Source of the DNA: a virus | Strand: one strand, 5' to 3' | DNA: 36,393 bases | IMG/VR virus record: IMGVR_UViG_3300042905_001093 | Span: 1-36,393 of that record | Part shown: one piece after another, positions 28,281-36,371 of the stretch | How positions within the stretch are numbered: position 1 is the first letter of the stretch | How the letters are laid out: the number at the start of each line of letters is the position of its first letter | Notes under the pieces: generated by a model | The model's database searches: none | Seen by the model: only the letters and a program-made list of their open reading frames with translations | What the model was told of the DNA's origin: nothing | Program-made: the position numbers and the translations under genes

Positions 28281-29794
28281 CAGACGTTCAGCGGCTCAAG
28301 CCGCGCCTCCAGCCTCAGAAACGAGATGTGCGCGTCCGAGTCGCCCCGGAAGCGCTGCATACGCAGAGATTCCATGTTGCCCTGCTGGAACCACACGAGG
28401 CGCTTGCGGGTGTCGCCCGTGGTGCCAGCACCGATGAACCGATCCTGACTCCACGACAAGCCATCGGTGCTGTACGAGGTCGAGATGGTCGGGTTCGATC
28501 CGACCGTCACGCGCCCCGGCAGCGCCACGAGTTCGAGTTCGTGGAAGATCGCGCCCTTGCTCTCGTTGTAGACGATGGGCGTGGAGAACTCCCAGCGGGT
28601 CTTCTGGCCCCACTGGCTGCTGATCTTGCGGTCGAGGTAGCCGATCACGCCGTACTCGATGTCCTCGACGCCGAGCGTGTCCTCGCCGGCCTCCAGCGCC
28701 AGGCCGTCGCCGCCCTCGGTCAGCAGCGTGCCGGTCAGCGTGTCGGACAGTTGCGTGTCGCCCACGATCCAGCGGTCGTAGGCCCAGACGAGGTTCTGCG
28801 CGCGGTAGCGGTGGAAGTCGCATGTGCCGCTCGTGAGCGTGAACCAGACCCGCATCTGCAGCGCCTGGCTGGCCGCGTGGTCGTACACCAGCGTGCGGTC
28901 GGGAAGATGGACGTACAGCAGCTTGTGCGCCCGGTCGATGCGGGTTTCTAGCTTGGCCGTCGCCAGTTGCGCCTCGGTGTAGGTCTGCAGCAGCAGATCG
29001 ACGTCCTGCGTGGCCAGCGAGGCGCTGGTGGAGTTGCCACCGAGGTAGACGCTTGGCGGTTCGTTCCGGCCGCTGCCGAGGAACGCGATCCCCTCGTCCC
29101 CGAAGACGCACGCGGCGTGTGTGCCCACCACGCCCCGCATGATTTGCGCGCCGTCGATCCGCTGGAATGGGAACAAGCTGCCGCCCACGTTGTCGAACAC
29201 CTCGATGGTGTTGCGGTTCAGCGCGTAGATTTCGTTGCGCGACTTGAACAGTCCCACCACGGGGTCGGGGGAGATTTCAGACGATCCGTACTTCAGCGGG
29301 TTGACCTGCGTCGGGTCGCTCAGTTCGGTGACGACGAGAAACTCGCCGTCCGTGGTCATGAAATACCCGTCAACCCACACGACATCTAGCACCACGCCGA
29401 GATCCGGGTCCGTTACCTGCACGAGCCCGAGCGTAGGCGACCAGTAGTACAGCCTGCCGCCGCTGGCGATAGCCAGCCGGTCGAACGAGAAGTCCATCGT
29501 GACGTAAGTGTCCACCGGCCCGCCAACGTCACCGAGCACTGTGATAGCGCCGGCAGACGAGACGGACACGAGACTCGTGCCCATGACCCGGTAGCAGACG
29601 TTGTTCCAGTTGATCCCGCCACGATCCTGCGAGCCTGCGAGCGTGCCGAACTCCAGCACGCCATCGTGCGGGCGCAGGTACTCCTGTGATACCCCTGAGC
29701 CCTTGGGCACGGGCATCAAGTTGACCGGGAACGCCGTCCGGATGTCCGGGCCTGCGTCCGAGTAGATGCCGGCAACTATCGGTATGGAAGCCAT
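28280..29794 (-). CDS. Tail hub / packaged-DNA stabilisation protein (P22 gp10-like)
   Basis: Hub that plugs onto the portal-gp4 ring and links to spikes and needle. The product is 504 aa (P22 gp10 is 472). It shows the family's beginning (SIPIVAGIYSDAGPDIRTAFPVNLMPVPKGS) and a run of beta-propeller-like repeats (DFSFDRLAIASGGRLYYW, WVDGYFMTTDGEFLVVTELSDP, VGLFKSRNEIYALNRNTIEVFDNVGG, HKLLYVHLPDRTLVYDHA). It shares one base with the next gene (TGATG). The ribosome site before 29794 is weak. Confidence 0.93.
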   Translation of the reverse strand: MASIPIVAGIYSDAGPDIRTAFPVNLMPVPKGSGVSQEYLRPHDGVLEFGTLAGSQDRGGINWNNVCYRVMGTSLVSVSSAGAITVLGDVGGPVDTYVTMDFSFDRLAIASGGRLYYWSPTLGLVQVTDPDLGVVLDVVWVDGYFMTTDGEFLVVTELSDPTQVNPLKYGSSEISPDPVVGLFKSRNEIYALNRNTIEVFDNVGGSLFPFQRIDGAQIMRGVVGTHAACVFGDEGIAFLGSGRNEPPSVYLGGNSTSASLATQDVDLLLQTYTEAQLATAKLETRIDRAHKLLYVHLPDRTLVYDHAASQALQMRVWFTLTSGTCDFHRYRAQNLVWAYDRWIVGDTQLSDTLTGTLLTEGGDGLALEAGEDTLGVEDIEYGVIGYLDRKISSQWGQKTRWEFSTPIVYNESKGAIFHELELVALPGRVTVGSNPTISTSYSTDGLSWSQDRFIGAGTTGDTRKRLVWFQQGNMESLRMQRFRGDSDAHISFLRLEARLEPLNV

Positions 29795-29795
29795 G

Positions 29796-30497
29796 TCAGG
29801 AAGTCGGGAACGCCGCAGCAGGCGGCGTGAAGGTGGCGGTGTAGCGGGCTACGCCCTTGGTGATGCGGAGGTCGTCGATGTAGCCGTTGAACAAAAACCC
29901 GGTTGAGTACCACCCGCCAATAACGAAGTATTGATCTGTGTAATTGGTAGTGTCTGCGACGGAAATTATTGAAGTCCCGGCCACGTAGAGTTTAGTCGTG
30001 CCAGAGGACCGGACAATTGCTGTGTGGTACCAAGTGTTGATGGCGGGAATATTGCCCGTGGATTGTGTGAAAGTAGTCCCGTGGTAGATAGTCCACTGGC
30101 CTGTGCCGTTTTCAGCACCCAGACCCGGCCCGCGAACTTGGGAATTCAAATAACCGTCGCTGAGTTGGTAAATACCCTGACCGTTGCCGACCGGGGTGAC
30201 TGCAAAACGAACCCAGCACTCAATTGTGAAATCTCCGGTGCCGAGAGACATGGCAGCGGTTGCGGGGACGGTCAGATAGTCGCCGGTCTCGTCGAACAGC
30301 ATCGAACTCCCGCCGAACTTCGACTGCGCCGTGCTGATCTGCGCGTTGCCGACGGCGGTAATGATCTGAGGGCTACGGCTGTAGTCCAAAATCGTCGTGC
30401 TGCCGTTGGCCCCGTTTCCAGGCAGCAACAGCGACACGCTGCCATAAGACGGGTCGCCGTAGAACCCGGCCAGCGCAGCGTGCGAGGCACCACTCAC
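29796..30497 (-). CDS. LamG/concanavalin-like domain virion protein
   Basis: The product is 233 aa from a GTG at 30497 that overlaps the tail-fibre stop (GTGA), with GGGAG 9 bases upstream. It contains a LamG-like fold (residues about 35-225): SMLFDETGDYLTVPATAAMSLGTGDFTIECWVRF, TWYHTAIVRSSGTTKLYVAG, and GYIDDLRITKGVARYTATFTPP. Such domains usually bind carbohydrate or other surface ligands. Parts (about 29930-30080) are less GC-rich than neighbours, hinting at separate origin. It sits between a tail fibre-like gene and gp10, so is probably on the virion. Ligand unknown. Confidence 0.82.
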   Translation of the reverse strand: MSGASHAALAGFYGDPSYGSVSLLLPGNGANGSTTILDYSRSPQIITAVGNAQISTAQSKFGGSSMLFDETGDYLTVPATAAMSLGTGDFTIECWVRFAVTPVGNGQGIYQLSDGYLNSQVRGPGLGAENGTGQWTIYHGTTFTQSTGNIPAINTWYHTAIVRSSGTTKLYVAGTSIISVADTTNYTDQYFVIGGWYSTGFLFNGYIDDLRITKGVARYTATFTPPAAAFPTS

Positions 30498-31816
30498 GAC
30501 AGATTGCTCCCGCTGATGATCCACGAGGTCGAAGTGACCTTCACCGCCGTCGCCATGCCATAGGCGGCAAGCGTGCGCGAGCCCGTCGCCCCAGACCCGG
30601 CGAGATACATCGTGTCCGTGGTGATCGCAATCGTCACGGTGTTGATCATGTTGATGAACGTGATCGCGGTGCCGACTGGGTAGGGCACGTTGGCATTGCT
30701 GTCGATGGTGAACGTGCGGGCGTTGTTGTCCGTGATCGGGTGGACGATGGACTTGCCGGCGTCCGCTGCAACGGTCGTGTACGCCGCGCTCTGAGCGTTC
30801 TGCGGCAAGCCTCGGAACCCCACGCTGTCCGCGTTCGCCGGGTTGCCGTCAACCTGATCGCCCAGGTACGACTTGCCCGCAGCGATGTACGTTGCCCACG
30901 GGTTTGTAATCGTGACGTTGCTGCCAGCATTCGGAGCGCCGTGGACGTAGATTGTGCTGGCGTTGGTGTAGGTGACTGTCGCGTTGGTGGCGGCGATGCC
31001 CTTCAGCCCGAAACTGCTGACGGTCCCGTGAGACACCGTGCCGCTGGCGGCGGTGGTGTTGTCAACGTAGGTGTTGCCGCTGCGGACGTAGAGATCAGCG
31101 GGCGCGGTCGTTGACAGCGCGGGGCCGTTCAGGCCAACGGCGTTGCCCATCTCCAGCCGACCGTTTGCCTCGACGCGGCCGACCTCAGTTGTGGCCGTCC
31201 CGCCTGTCGGCGTGATCGTGAACGACATGAACGTGCCGTTCGCGCCTGCGGTCCAGTTCTCTGCCGCGTTAAGGCTGATGGACGCCCGAGAGGCCGTCGT
31301 GTACGCAGTGCCGTTGTAACCGCTGCCGGTGACGACACCGATGGTGTCATTGAGCTGCAGCGTGGTCGGTGCTGCCGCAGTGCCGTTAGCACGACGGAAA
31401 TCGACCGCTGTAGCCGCGCCATACGCGGCAATCATGCTGCGAGCGCCAACACCGTTTGACCCGTGTATCGCCAGCACAGACCCGGCCGCAAACACAGAGG
31501 GAGGCACCGCGCCCGCATTCGCACTCGCCACCGTGCTGCCGGTAAGCGTGGCCCCCGAGGCAGTCGGCGTGGTCAGCGTGGGGCTCGTGGCAAACACCGC
31601 AGCGCCCGTGCCCGTCTCGTCGGTCAGCACAGCGCGCAGGTTGTCGCTCGACGGCGTGGCGAGGAACGTGCTCATGCCCGAGCCGAACAGCGTCGGGCTC
31701 GTCAGGAGCGCCGTCATCGACAGCTTCTTCGTCACCCCGCTCTGCACCAGCGGAACGACATCGACGCCGGTCGCTGCGGTAGCGGTCGGGAGCGCGGAGA
31801 TTTTGACGTTGGCCAT
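30494..31816 (-). CDS. Tail fibre-like protein (440 aa)
   Basis: The product is 440 aa, rich in Thr, Ser, Ala, Gly and beta-forming throughout. N-terminus ANVKISALPTATAATGVDVVPLVQSG is an attachment-type module also seen in the 151-aa protein at 32122. A middle section with repeated strands (ATVTYTNASTIYVHGAP, GNTYVDNTTAASGTVSHGT) leads to a fibre end (DNNARTFTIDSNANVPYPVG, SRTLAAYGMATAVKV). AAYGxATAV occurs twice (about residues 130 and 420), so ends share a motif. Probably attached to the tail; receptor unknown. Confidence 0.77.
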   Translation of the reverse strand: MANVKISALPTATAATGVDVVPLVQSGVTKKLSMTALLTSPTLFGSGMSTFLATPSSDNLRAVLTDETGTGAAVFATSPTLTTPTASGATLTGSTVASANAGAVPPSVFAAGSVLAIHGSNGVGARSMIAAYGAATAVDFRRANGTAAAPTTLQLNDTIGVVTGSGYNGTAYTTASRASISLNAAENWTAGANGTFMSFTITPTGGTATTEVGRVEANGRLEMGNAVGLNGPALSTTAPADLYVRSGNTYVDNTTAASGTVSHGTVSSFGLKGIAATNATVTYTNASTIYVHGAPNAGSNVTITNPWATYIAAGKSYLGDQVDGNPANADSVGFRGLPQNAQSAAYTTVAADAGKSIVHPITDNNARTFTIDSNANVPYPVGTAITFINMINTVTIAITTDTMYLAGSGATGSRTLAAYGMATAVKVTSTSWIISGSNLS

Positions 31817-31818
31817 GA

Positions 31819-32118
31819 CTACTTCTTTCCTTTGTTCCGCGCCGAGATGGCCTTGGCCTTCGCCCGTGCGTCTGCCTTGCTCGACGCGCCCCAGGCTTGC
31901 AGAGACAGCAGCAGCCGCGTGGGTTCGCCATCCTTGCGCTCAGGCCCCGGCATGTTGCCCATGCGGGCGAGGAAACTTGCTCGACGGGGGTTGTCGCCTG
32001 ACTTGACAGGGGCCTTGAGGTTCATGCCTTCGGCGCGTGCGGAGGCGCGGCCCTTGGCGTTGAGGCCGCCCGTGGGGCTCTTGCCCTCCTTGCGCTGCCA
32101 GGCTGGGGTCTTGGGCAT
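31819..32118 (-). CDS. Basic conserved phage protein (DUF6321-like, 99 aa)
   Basis: The product is 99 aa, strongly basic, with TGGLNAKGRASARAEGMNLKAP, RRASFLARMGNMPGP and LLLSLQAWGASSKADARAKA, the conserved blocks of a widespread family (I recall it as DUF6321) found in phage structural regions. It lies between two fibre-like genes. A DNA- or virion-binding role is plausible; no function is established. Confidence 0.8.
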   Translation of the reverse strand: MPKTPAWQRKEGKSPTGGLNAKGRASARAEGMNLKAPVKSGDNPRRASFLARMGNMPGPERKDGEPTRLLLSLQAWGASSKADARAKAKAISARNKGKK

Positions 32119-32121
32119 CGC

Positions 32122-32577
32122 CTACCCGATCCGGTACCACGAGTTCGTCGCGGCGTACCAGCGCAGCCGAGCGAACCCGCCAGCCGCAAGCGTCGTGGGA
32201 GAGCCGTACACCGCCGTCGCGCCGTTCAGGGCCACGGTGAGTGTGGTAATGATCTGTGTGCTCGTGAGCAGGATTTCGGTGCCGTCAGCCACGCCCGTGT
32301 TGAGCGGCAGCGTGACCGTGCCCGTGGCCAGCGTGCCAGCGGGCTGCAGCAGCACCCACAGCGCCTGCGTGGTGGGCGTGGGCAGCGAGATCGAGAAGCC
32401 CGTCGTGGGGACGTACAGGCTCGTTGCCATCGTCGGCGCGGCGAACGTCTGCTGGAAGAACTGCAGCAGCGTGTTCAGGCTCGACCGCCTGGCGTCGCCG
32501 TTGGCGGTGTTGTAAACCGCGATCTGGTCGCCGCTCGAGAGTTGCGAGACGACAGGTAGTTGATTGATCAGCGGCAT
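32122..32577 (-). CDS. Short fibre-like virion protein (151 aa)
   Basis: The product is 151 aa, beta-rich. The N-terminus (INQLPVVSQLSSGDQIAVYNTANGDARRSSLNTLLQFF) has the same layout as the start of the 440-aa fibre; the C-terminus (LAAGGFARLRWYAATNSWYRIG) is a typical fibre end. It follows the gp4-like gene by 9 bases. Likely a virion or tail-attached component, but without recognised enzymatic domains. Confidence 0.74.
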   Translation of the reverse strand: MPLINQLPVVSQLSSGDQIAVYNTANGDARRSSLNTLLQFFQQTFAAPTMATSLYVPTTGFSISLPTPTTQALWVLLQPAGTLATGTVTLPLNTGVADGTEILLTSTQIITTLTVALNGATAVYGSPTTLAAGGFARLRWYAATNSWYRIG

Positions 32578-32586
32578 GGTGCGCCC

Positions 32587-33066
32587 TCAGTAGAGTTCGA
32601 TGGGGCCATCAGGCCCAGCCAGCACCGGATCGACCGGCCCCGGCATGAACGGCGTGTCGTAGCGCCACGGCTTCTGCCCTGCGCCCAGCGGCAGCGTGCG
32701 GGGGAACTGCTGCTCCAGCGGGAACGTGGCTCGAGCCAGCAGGGTGTCGTATCCGAGCTTGGCCGTCGTGCGAGTGTCGATCTGCACCGTCTTGCCGTAC
32801 TGCGGCGCGATGCGGATCGCTAGGTTGGCGACGATGGCCTCGTTGGCGCTGTCGGGCACCTGCGTCTCGGTGTCGAGGTCGCTGTCCTGCGGGCTGCTCG
32901 GCAACGGGTAGCCCAGCCGGATGCCCTTGGCATTCCAGGTCGCCATCATCGCGTCCAGCCGGTGCAGCGCGGTGTCGAGCTGCTGCGGCTGGAGGTCGAA
33001 GGTGTAGTTCGCCATGCCGAGTTCGGCAAAGGCTTCCTCCACGAATTGGCGCTTGGTGTAGCTCAT
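32587..33066 (-). CDS. Head-to-tail adaptor (P22 gp4-like)
   Basis: Ring protein that closes the portal after packaging and binds the hub. The product is 159 aa (P22 gp4 is 166). SYTKRQFVEEAFAELGM, TFDLQPQQLDTALHRLDAMMATWNAKGI, and SANEAIVANLAIRIAPQYGK match the P22 gp4 family in order. The start at 33066 has GAGGT just upstream. Gene order places it after coat, with several small genes between. Confidence 0.92.
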   Translation of the reverse strand: MSYTKRQFVEEAFAELGMANYTFDLQPQQLDTALHRLDAMMATWNAKGIRLGYPLPSSPQDSDLDTETQVPDSANEAIVANLAIRIAPQYGKTVQIDTRTTAKLGYDTLLARATFPLEQQFPRTLPLGAGQKPWRYDTPFMPGPVDPVLAGPDGPIELY

Positions 33067-33073
33067 GCCGACC

Positions 33074-33376
33074 TCAGATGCCGGCCTCGCCAGGCTCAAC
33101 GCGCAGGTTCGGGGTTCCGGCCGCAGCGATGTGCGCCACGGTGTCAAGGTCTTGATCTTTCTGGATGATGATCGTCTGGCCAGGCCGCACCATCAGATCG
33201 GCGGTCGTAGCCGTGCTCGTGCCCCGGCTCACGCGGACATGGATCGCGTTCGTGGTGTCGAGGTTCATCAGCCGCAGGCACTTGCTGCCCCGGCCGATGG
33301 TCGTGGTGCCAGATGTGCCCGAGGTGGCGATGGTCTGGCCAGCGCCGGGGAGCGGTAAGAATGGTCCGTAGATCAT
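33074..33376 (-). CDS. Small beta-rich virion protein (100 aa)
   Basis: The product is 100 aa, beta-rich (SKCLRLMNLDTTNAIHVRVSRG, DLMVRPGQTIIIQKDQDLDTVAHIAAAG, NLRVEPGEAGI). Similar short proteins lie between coat and gp4-like genes in many podoviruses and may decorate the head or tail. GAGGA lies 7 bases before the ATG. No family name can be given with confidence. Confidence 0.75.
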   Translation of the reverse strand: MIYGPFLPLPGAGQTIATSGTSGTTTIGRGSKCLRLMNLDTTNAIHVRVSRGTSTATTADLMVRPGQTIIIQKDQDLDTVAHIAAAGTPNLRVEPGEAGI

Positions 33377-33386
33377 GATTCGGTCC

Positions 33387-33785
33387 TCAGATTGGATCGT
33401 CAGCAGCAGGCTCGGCCGCCATCGCGGCGTTGATCTTCGCCAGCAGCGTCTCGTCGCTCCAGCGGCGATCGACCTTCAGGCCCAGCAGTTCGGCCTGCTG
33501 CATCATCTCGGCGCGGGTCGGCGGGGCGTTGTCTGCGGGCGCAGGCTCGGGTTCCGGGGCAACCTCGACCACCTCGGCCTCGACCATCTCCTCGTCCCAC
33601 GGCCCAGCCTGGTCGCAGGCCGTCCAGACGTTCAGGTGCCAGCCATCGGCCAGCGCCGCCTCAACCTGCTCCATCGTGTCGCAGGCCAGCGTTGAGAACG
33701 TCGTCGCGTTGCCGTACCTGTCCAACGGGCCAGGCCAGGTGCCGCCGCGCTTGTAGAGGATGGTCGGCAGTTCGACGCGGATCAT
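33387..33785 (-). CDS. Unknown protein with C-terminal HeH/LEM-like helix pair (132 aa)
   Basis: The product is 132 aa. The first part (IRVELPTILYKRGGTWPGP, EQVEAALADGWHLNVW) is followed by an acidic Pro-rich linker (about 67-88, VEVAPEPEPAPAD), then PTRAEMMQQAELLGLKVDRRWSDETLLAKI, a HeH/LEM-like two-helix unit common at ends of phage proteins. The ATG overlaps the stop of the 54-aa gene (ATGA). Role unknown, probably structural or packaging-related. Confidence 0.75.
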   Translation of the reverse strand: MIRVELPTILYKRGGTWPGPLDRYGNATTFSTLACDTMEQVEAALADGWHLNVWTACDQAGPWDEEMVEAEVVEVAPEPEPAPADNAPPTRAEMMQQAELLGLKVDRRWSDETLLAKINAAMAAEPAADDPI

Positions 33786-33946
33786 TTCTTGCCCTTCTTG
33801 GCGGTCTTGGCCGACTCACGGAACGCAGCGGCGGTCGGTGCGCCCTTCGCGCCAGGCTTGCGCATCTTCTCGCCGCTGCCGGCAGCGATGCGCTCGCGCT
33901 TGGCGTTGATCGCAGCGTATAGGCCAGGAGATCCAGGCTTCTTCAC
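33782..33946 (-). CDS. Small basic protein (54 aa), conserved in phage structural regions
   Basis: The product is 54 aa: KKPGSPGLYAAINAKRERIAAG, SGEKMRKPGAKGAPTAAAF, and a Lys-rich tail. Nearly identical arrangements recur in many phages next to DUF6496-type proteins. The GTG at 33946 overlaps the upstream stop (GTGA), and the stop overlaps the next start (ATGA). Positive charge suggests contact with DNA in the head. Function unknown. Confidence 0.78.
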   Translation of the reverse strand: MKKPGSPGLYAAINAKRERIAAGSGEKMRKPGAKGAPTAAAFRESAKTAKKGKK

Positions 33947-34116
33947 TTCATGCCCTTCTTCGCAGGGGCCTTGCCCGGCTTGCCAGCCTTCATGGCCGCC
34001 GTGCGCGCCGTGTTCAGCGCGATGGCGACGGCTTGCTTCTGCGGCTTGCCGGACTTCATCTCCTTGGAGACGTTGGCACTGATCGACTTCTGCGAGTAAC
34101 CCTTCTTCATCGGCAT
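33943..34116 (-). CDS. DUF6496-like small basic protein (57 aa)
   Basis: The product is 57 aa: KKGYSQKSISANVSKEMKSG, KPQKQAVAIALNTARTAA and a Lys/Pro/Gly-rich tail ending KKGMK. This is the layout of DUF6496. AGGAG lies 6 bases before the ATG at 34116. It is the first gene downstream of the terminator at 34134-34169. Function unknown, possibly DNA-binding in the head. Confidence 0.8.
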   Translation of the reverse strand: MPMKKGYSQKSISANVSKEMKSGKPQKQAVAIALNTARTAAMKAGKPGKAPAKKGMK

Positions 34117-34133
34117 CTCAGTCTCCTGATACG

Positions 34134-34169
34134 AAAACGCGGGCGGCAGCCTCAGACCACCGCCCGCGT
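34134..34169 (-). terminator. Rho-independent terminator after the decoration gene
   Basis: On the minus strand a perfect 10-bp GC-rich stem (ACGCGGGCGG with CCGCCCGCGT) has a 13-base loop and is followed by TTTT. It lies 18 bases beyond the stop of the 300-aa head protein gene. It should reduce readthrough from the highly expressed coat/decoration pair into the tail genes. Confidence 0.82.
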
Positions 34170-34186
34170 GTCACTGGGTTACCCGA

Positions 34187-35089
34187 TCAACGCTGCTGGT
34201 GAGCGCCGACCCAGTCCACCGTCATCGACCGCGCCACCGCCGTGCCGTTCTGCACCAGCAGGGACAGGCGCAGTTCGCCGGTCGGCAGGTTGGCCAGCGA
34301 GGTCGCCTCACCGATGATCTGGCGGTTCTGTGTGTAGAACAGCTTCGCGCCATCGTAGTAGAAGCCGACGTTCACGTAGGTGTCGTTGGCCATCACGATG
34401 CCGGTCGTCACCACCGTCTCGGTCGAAGACGCCTCGATGACGAGGTTCAGCGCGGTGGCGGTGGTCAGGCGGCGGAAGTACACGCCATCCGACACGCCAC
34501 CCTCGGGGTCGGTGTCCGTGACGTACAGGCCGATCATGGTGTCGGCCAGCACGTTGTCCACCTTGAACCGAGCGTCGAACCACAGCGCCTTGCCACCCGT
34601 GAACTTGAAGCACTCGCCGTTGGTCTTGCCGAGCTGCAAGGCGTGCTTGTCGTTGTCGGTGCCCGCGTTGGTCAGCACCAGCGTGCCTCCCACTTCGTCG
34701 CCCGACAGGTCCGTGCCCGCGCCCGTCTCGGTGATCGTCCACGTTGCCGAGTCGTACTCAACGAAGTCCGTGAAGTAGCCGAAGAACGACGGGTTGCCAA
34801 TCGGTGCGTCGAACACGACCGCGCCCATCGGGTTCGCGTCGACGTTGTAGAACACCTGATTCGGGCCGGCTTCGATCTTGATCACGCCGCCGCCCGTGAA
34901 CGGCCCGAAGCTCTTCTCCTCGTCGGACACGGTGCCGAGCAAGGTGTACGAGTTCGGGTAGTTCGGGAAGCCAGCCTGCCGGTAGACAGACGCCGGATTG
35001 CCCGGACCCGTGGTGCGCACCGCAATTGCTTGGGTGGCAGTCAGCGAGACTTGGGCGTCGCCGTAGGGGAAAACAATTTGCTGTGCCAT
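34187..35089 (-). CDS. Head decoration/fibre-like protein with ConA-like domain (300 aa)
   Basis: The product is 300 aa. Residues about 1-105 form a beta domain of the kind found in coat-linked phage proteins (IVFPYGDAQVSLTATQAIAVRT, SYTLLGTVSDEEKSFGPFTGGGVIKIEAG). Residues about 115-295 form a ConA/LamG-like jelly roll (WTITETGAGTDLSGDEVGG, ALWFDARFKVDNVLADTMIGLYV, YVNVGFYYDGAKLFYTQN). AGGAG precedes the ATG. It follows coat by 19 bases and is closed by a terminator, so should be made in large amounts, which suits a surface head protein. Ligand unknown. Confidence 0.77.
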   Translation of the reverse strand: MAQQIVFPYGDAQVSLTATQAIAVRTTGPGNPASVYRQAGFPNYPNSYTLLGTVSDEEKSFGPFTGGGVIKIEAGPNQVFYNVDANPMGAVVFDAPIGNPSFFGYFTDFVEYDSATWTITETGAGTDLSGDEVGGTLVLTNAGTDNDKHALQLGKTNGECFKFTGGKALWFDARFKVDNVLADTMIGLYVTDTDPEGGVSDGVYFRRLTTATALNLVIEASSTETVVTTGIVMANDTYVNVGFYYDGAKLFYTQNRQIIGEATSLANLPTGELRLSLLVQNGTAVARSMTVDWVGAHQQR

Positions 35090-35108
35090 TTCGGTTGCTC
35101 CTGGTGGC

Positions 35109-36371
35109 TCAGTTGAACATCAGCACGCCAGCCATTTCGGGCTGCTTGCACACCACACCGAAGAGGCAGTCCAATCGGTACTTGGTCTTCATGTTGTTGA
35201 TGTCGTACTGCTTCGTCATGACCAGTTCGATACCCTGATCCGTGCTCGCGCGCATCACGGCCGCACCGGCATCTGTCGGCACCGCATAGCGACCCGGCAA
35301 AAGCTCGATGGCGTCCTTGTGCCAGAAGCAGTTCAGGTACGAGGCCGTCGTGTTCAGGAACGTGATCGCGGCGGTTGCCGAGGTCGAGGTGATCCGGCAG
35401 TTCTGGTACTGCGCGGTCGAATCGACACCGGCCTGCGCCGGGATCAGCGGGGGGCTGATCACGAGCGTCGTGGCCGACGGCACGGCGATCACGCGGAACG
35501 TCTTGGGCTGGCCCGTGTCTTCCTTGGTGATCATGTGCACGGCGTTGACGTTGGCAATCGTGAACGAGTCGCCCACCGCGATGCTGGTGGTCGAGTTGAC
35601 CGTCACCGTCTGGAAGCGGTTGTCCACGTTGCTCGTCTCGCCCGTGGCCGAGGTCGAGGTGGCCTTCGGGGTGTAGTAGTTCCCGCCCGCTGCCGTCGTG
35701 TTGATCTGAATGCCGGCACCCGCCGCAGCAGCCTTGCGCTGGGCGTAGTCCAGCTTGTACGTCTCGAACGAGGCGACCTGGCCCACGAACGCCCGACGCA
35801 GCGCGCTGTCGGAGATGTCGTTGCCGAAGCTGCGGGTGTTCTTGGCGAGGTCGCTGGCCATGCCGTTGTAGTCGCGCGTCGAGAGCGCGAGATACCGGCT
35901 GTCCATCGGAACGCCCGTCTCGTTCATCACCGCCTCGACAAGCGCCACATCATCGAAGCCAGTGGCGGCCGAACGCTTGATCGCCAGCGTCCCCTGCTGG
36001 CCTGCGACGGTCAGCACGGCGACGTTGATGTCAGAGGCCAGCTTCTGCTTGGCGGCATCGCCCAGGCGACCCTCTTGCAGCGCATCACGCAGCTCGGTGG
36101 CCGACATGATCCACGGCACCGACTTCTGGTAGCCGATGGTCGCGGGAACGGTGAGCTGGGTGTAGTCGTCGAAGTTGCCCGTCATGTCCGTGCCGTTGTA
36201 CGACACAGCGATGTAGGGCATCGGACGCCAGATGACGTTGTTGGTCCGCTCCATCATCGTCTGGTCGGTGTTGTAGACCGAGACGTTGCGGGACAGTACG
36301 AGGGCGTCTTGGAAGCCTGCAAGCAGGTCTTCGAACGCGACGCGCTCTTCCTTTGAGAAGCTGTTGCTCAC
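35109..36371 (-). CDS. Major coat protein (P22 gp5-like)
   Basis: HK97-fold shell protein. The product is 420 aa against 430 in P22. Blocks matching the family: NVSVYNTDQTMMERTNNVIWRPMPYIAVSYNG, YQKSVPWIMSATELRDALQEGRL and the C-terminal YDINNMKTKYRLDCLFGVV. A beta-rich insertion (about 225-345, with TFRVIAVPSATTLVISPPL) corresponds to the P22 I-domain position. The start is GTG at 36371 with AAAGG 7 bases upstream. If the window ends are joined, it follows scaffold by 36 bases. Confidence 0.94.
   Translation of the reverse strand: MSNSFSKEERVAFEDLLAGFQDALVLSRNVSVYNTDQTMMERTNNVIWRPMPYIAVSYNGTDMTGNFDDYTQLTVPATIGYQKSVPWIMSATELRDALQEGRLGDAAKQKLASDINVAVLTVAGQQGTLAIKRSAATGFDDVALVEAVMNETGVPMDSRYLALSTRDYNGMASDLAKNTRSFGNDISDSALRRAFVGQVASFETYKLDYAQRKAAAAGAGIQINTTAAGGNYYTPKATSTSATGETSNVDNRFQTVTVNSTTSIAVGDSFTIANVNAVHMITKEDTGQPKTFRVIAVPSATTLVISPPLIPAQAGVDSTAQYQNCRITSTSATAAITFLNTTASYLNCFWHKDAIELLPGRYAVPTDAGAAVMRASTDQGIELVMTKQYDINNMKTKYRLDCLFGVVCKQPEMAGVLMFN

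Noticed and set aside
35319-36356. Long plus-strand reading frame opposite coat
   Set aside because: Arg/Val/His-rich artefact of GC-rich antisense DNA; coat on the minus strand is unambiguous.
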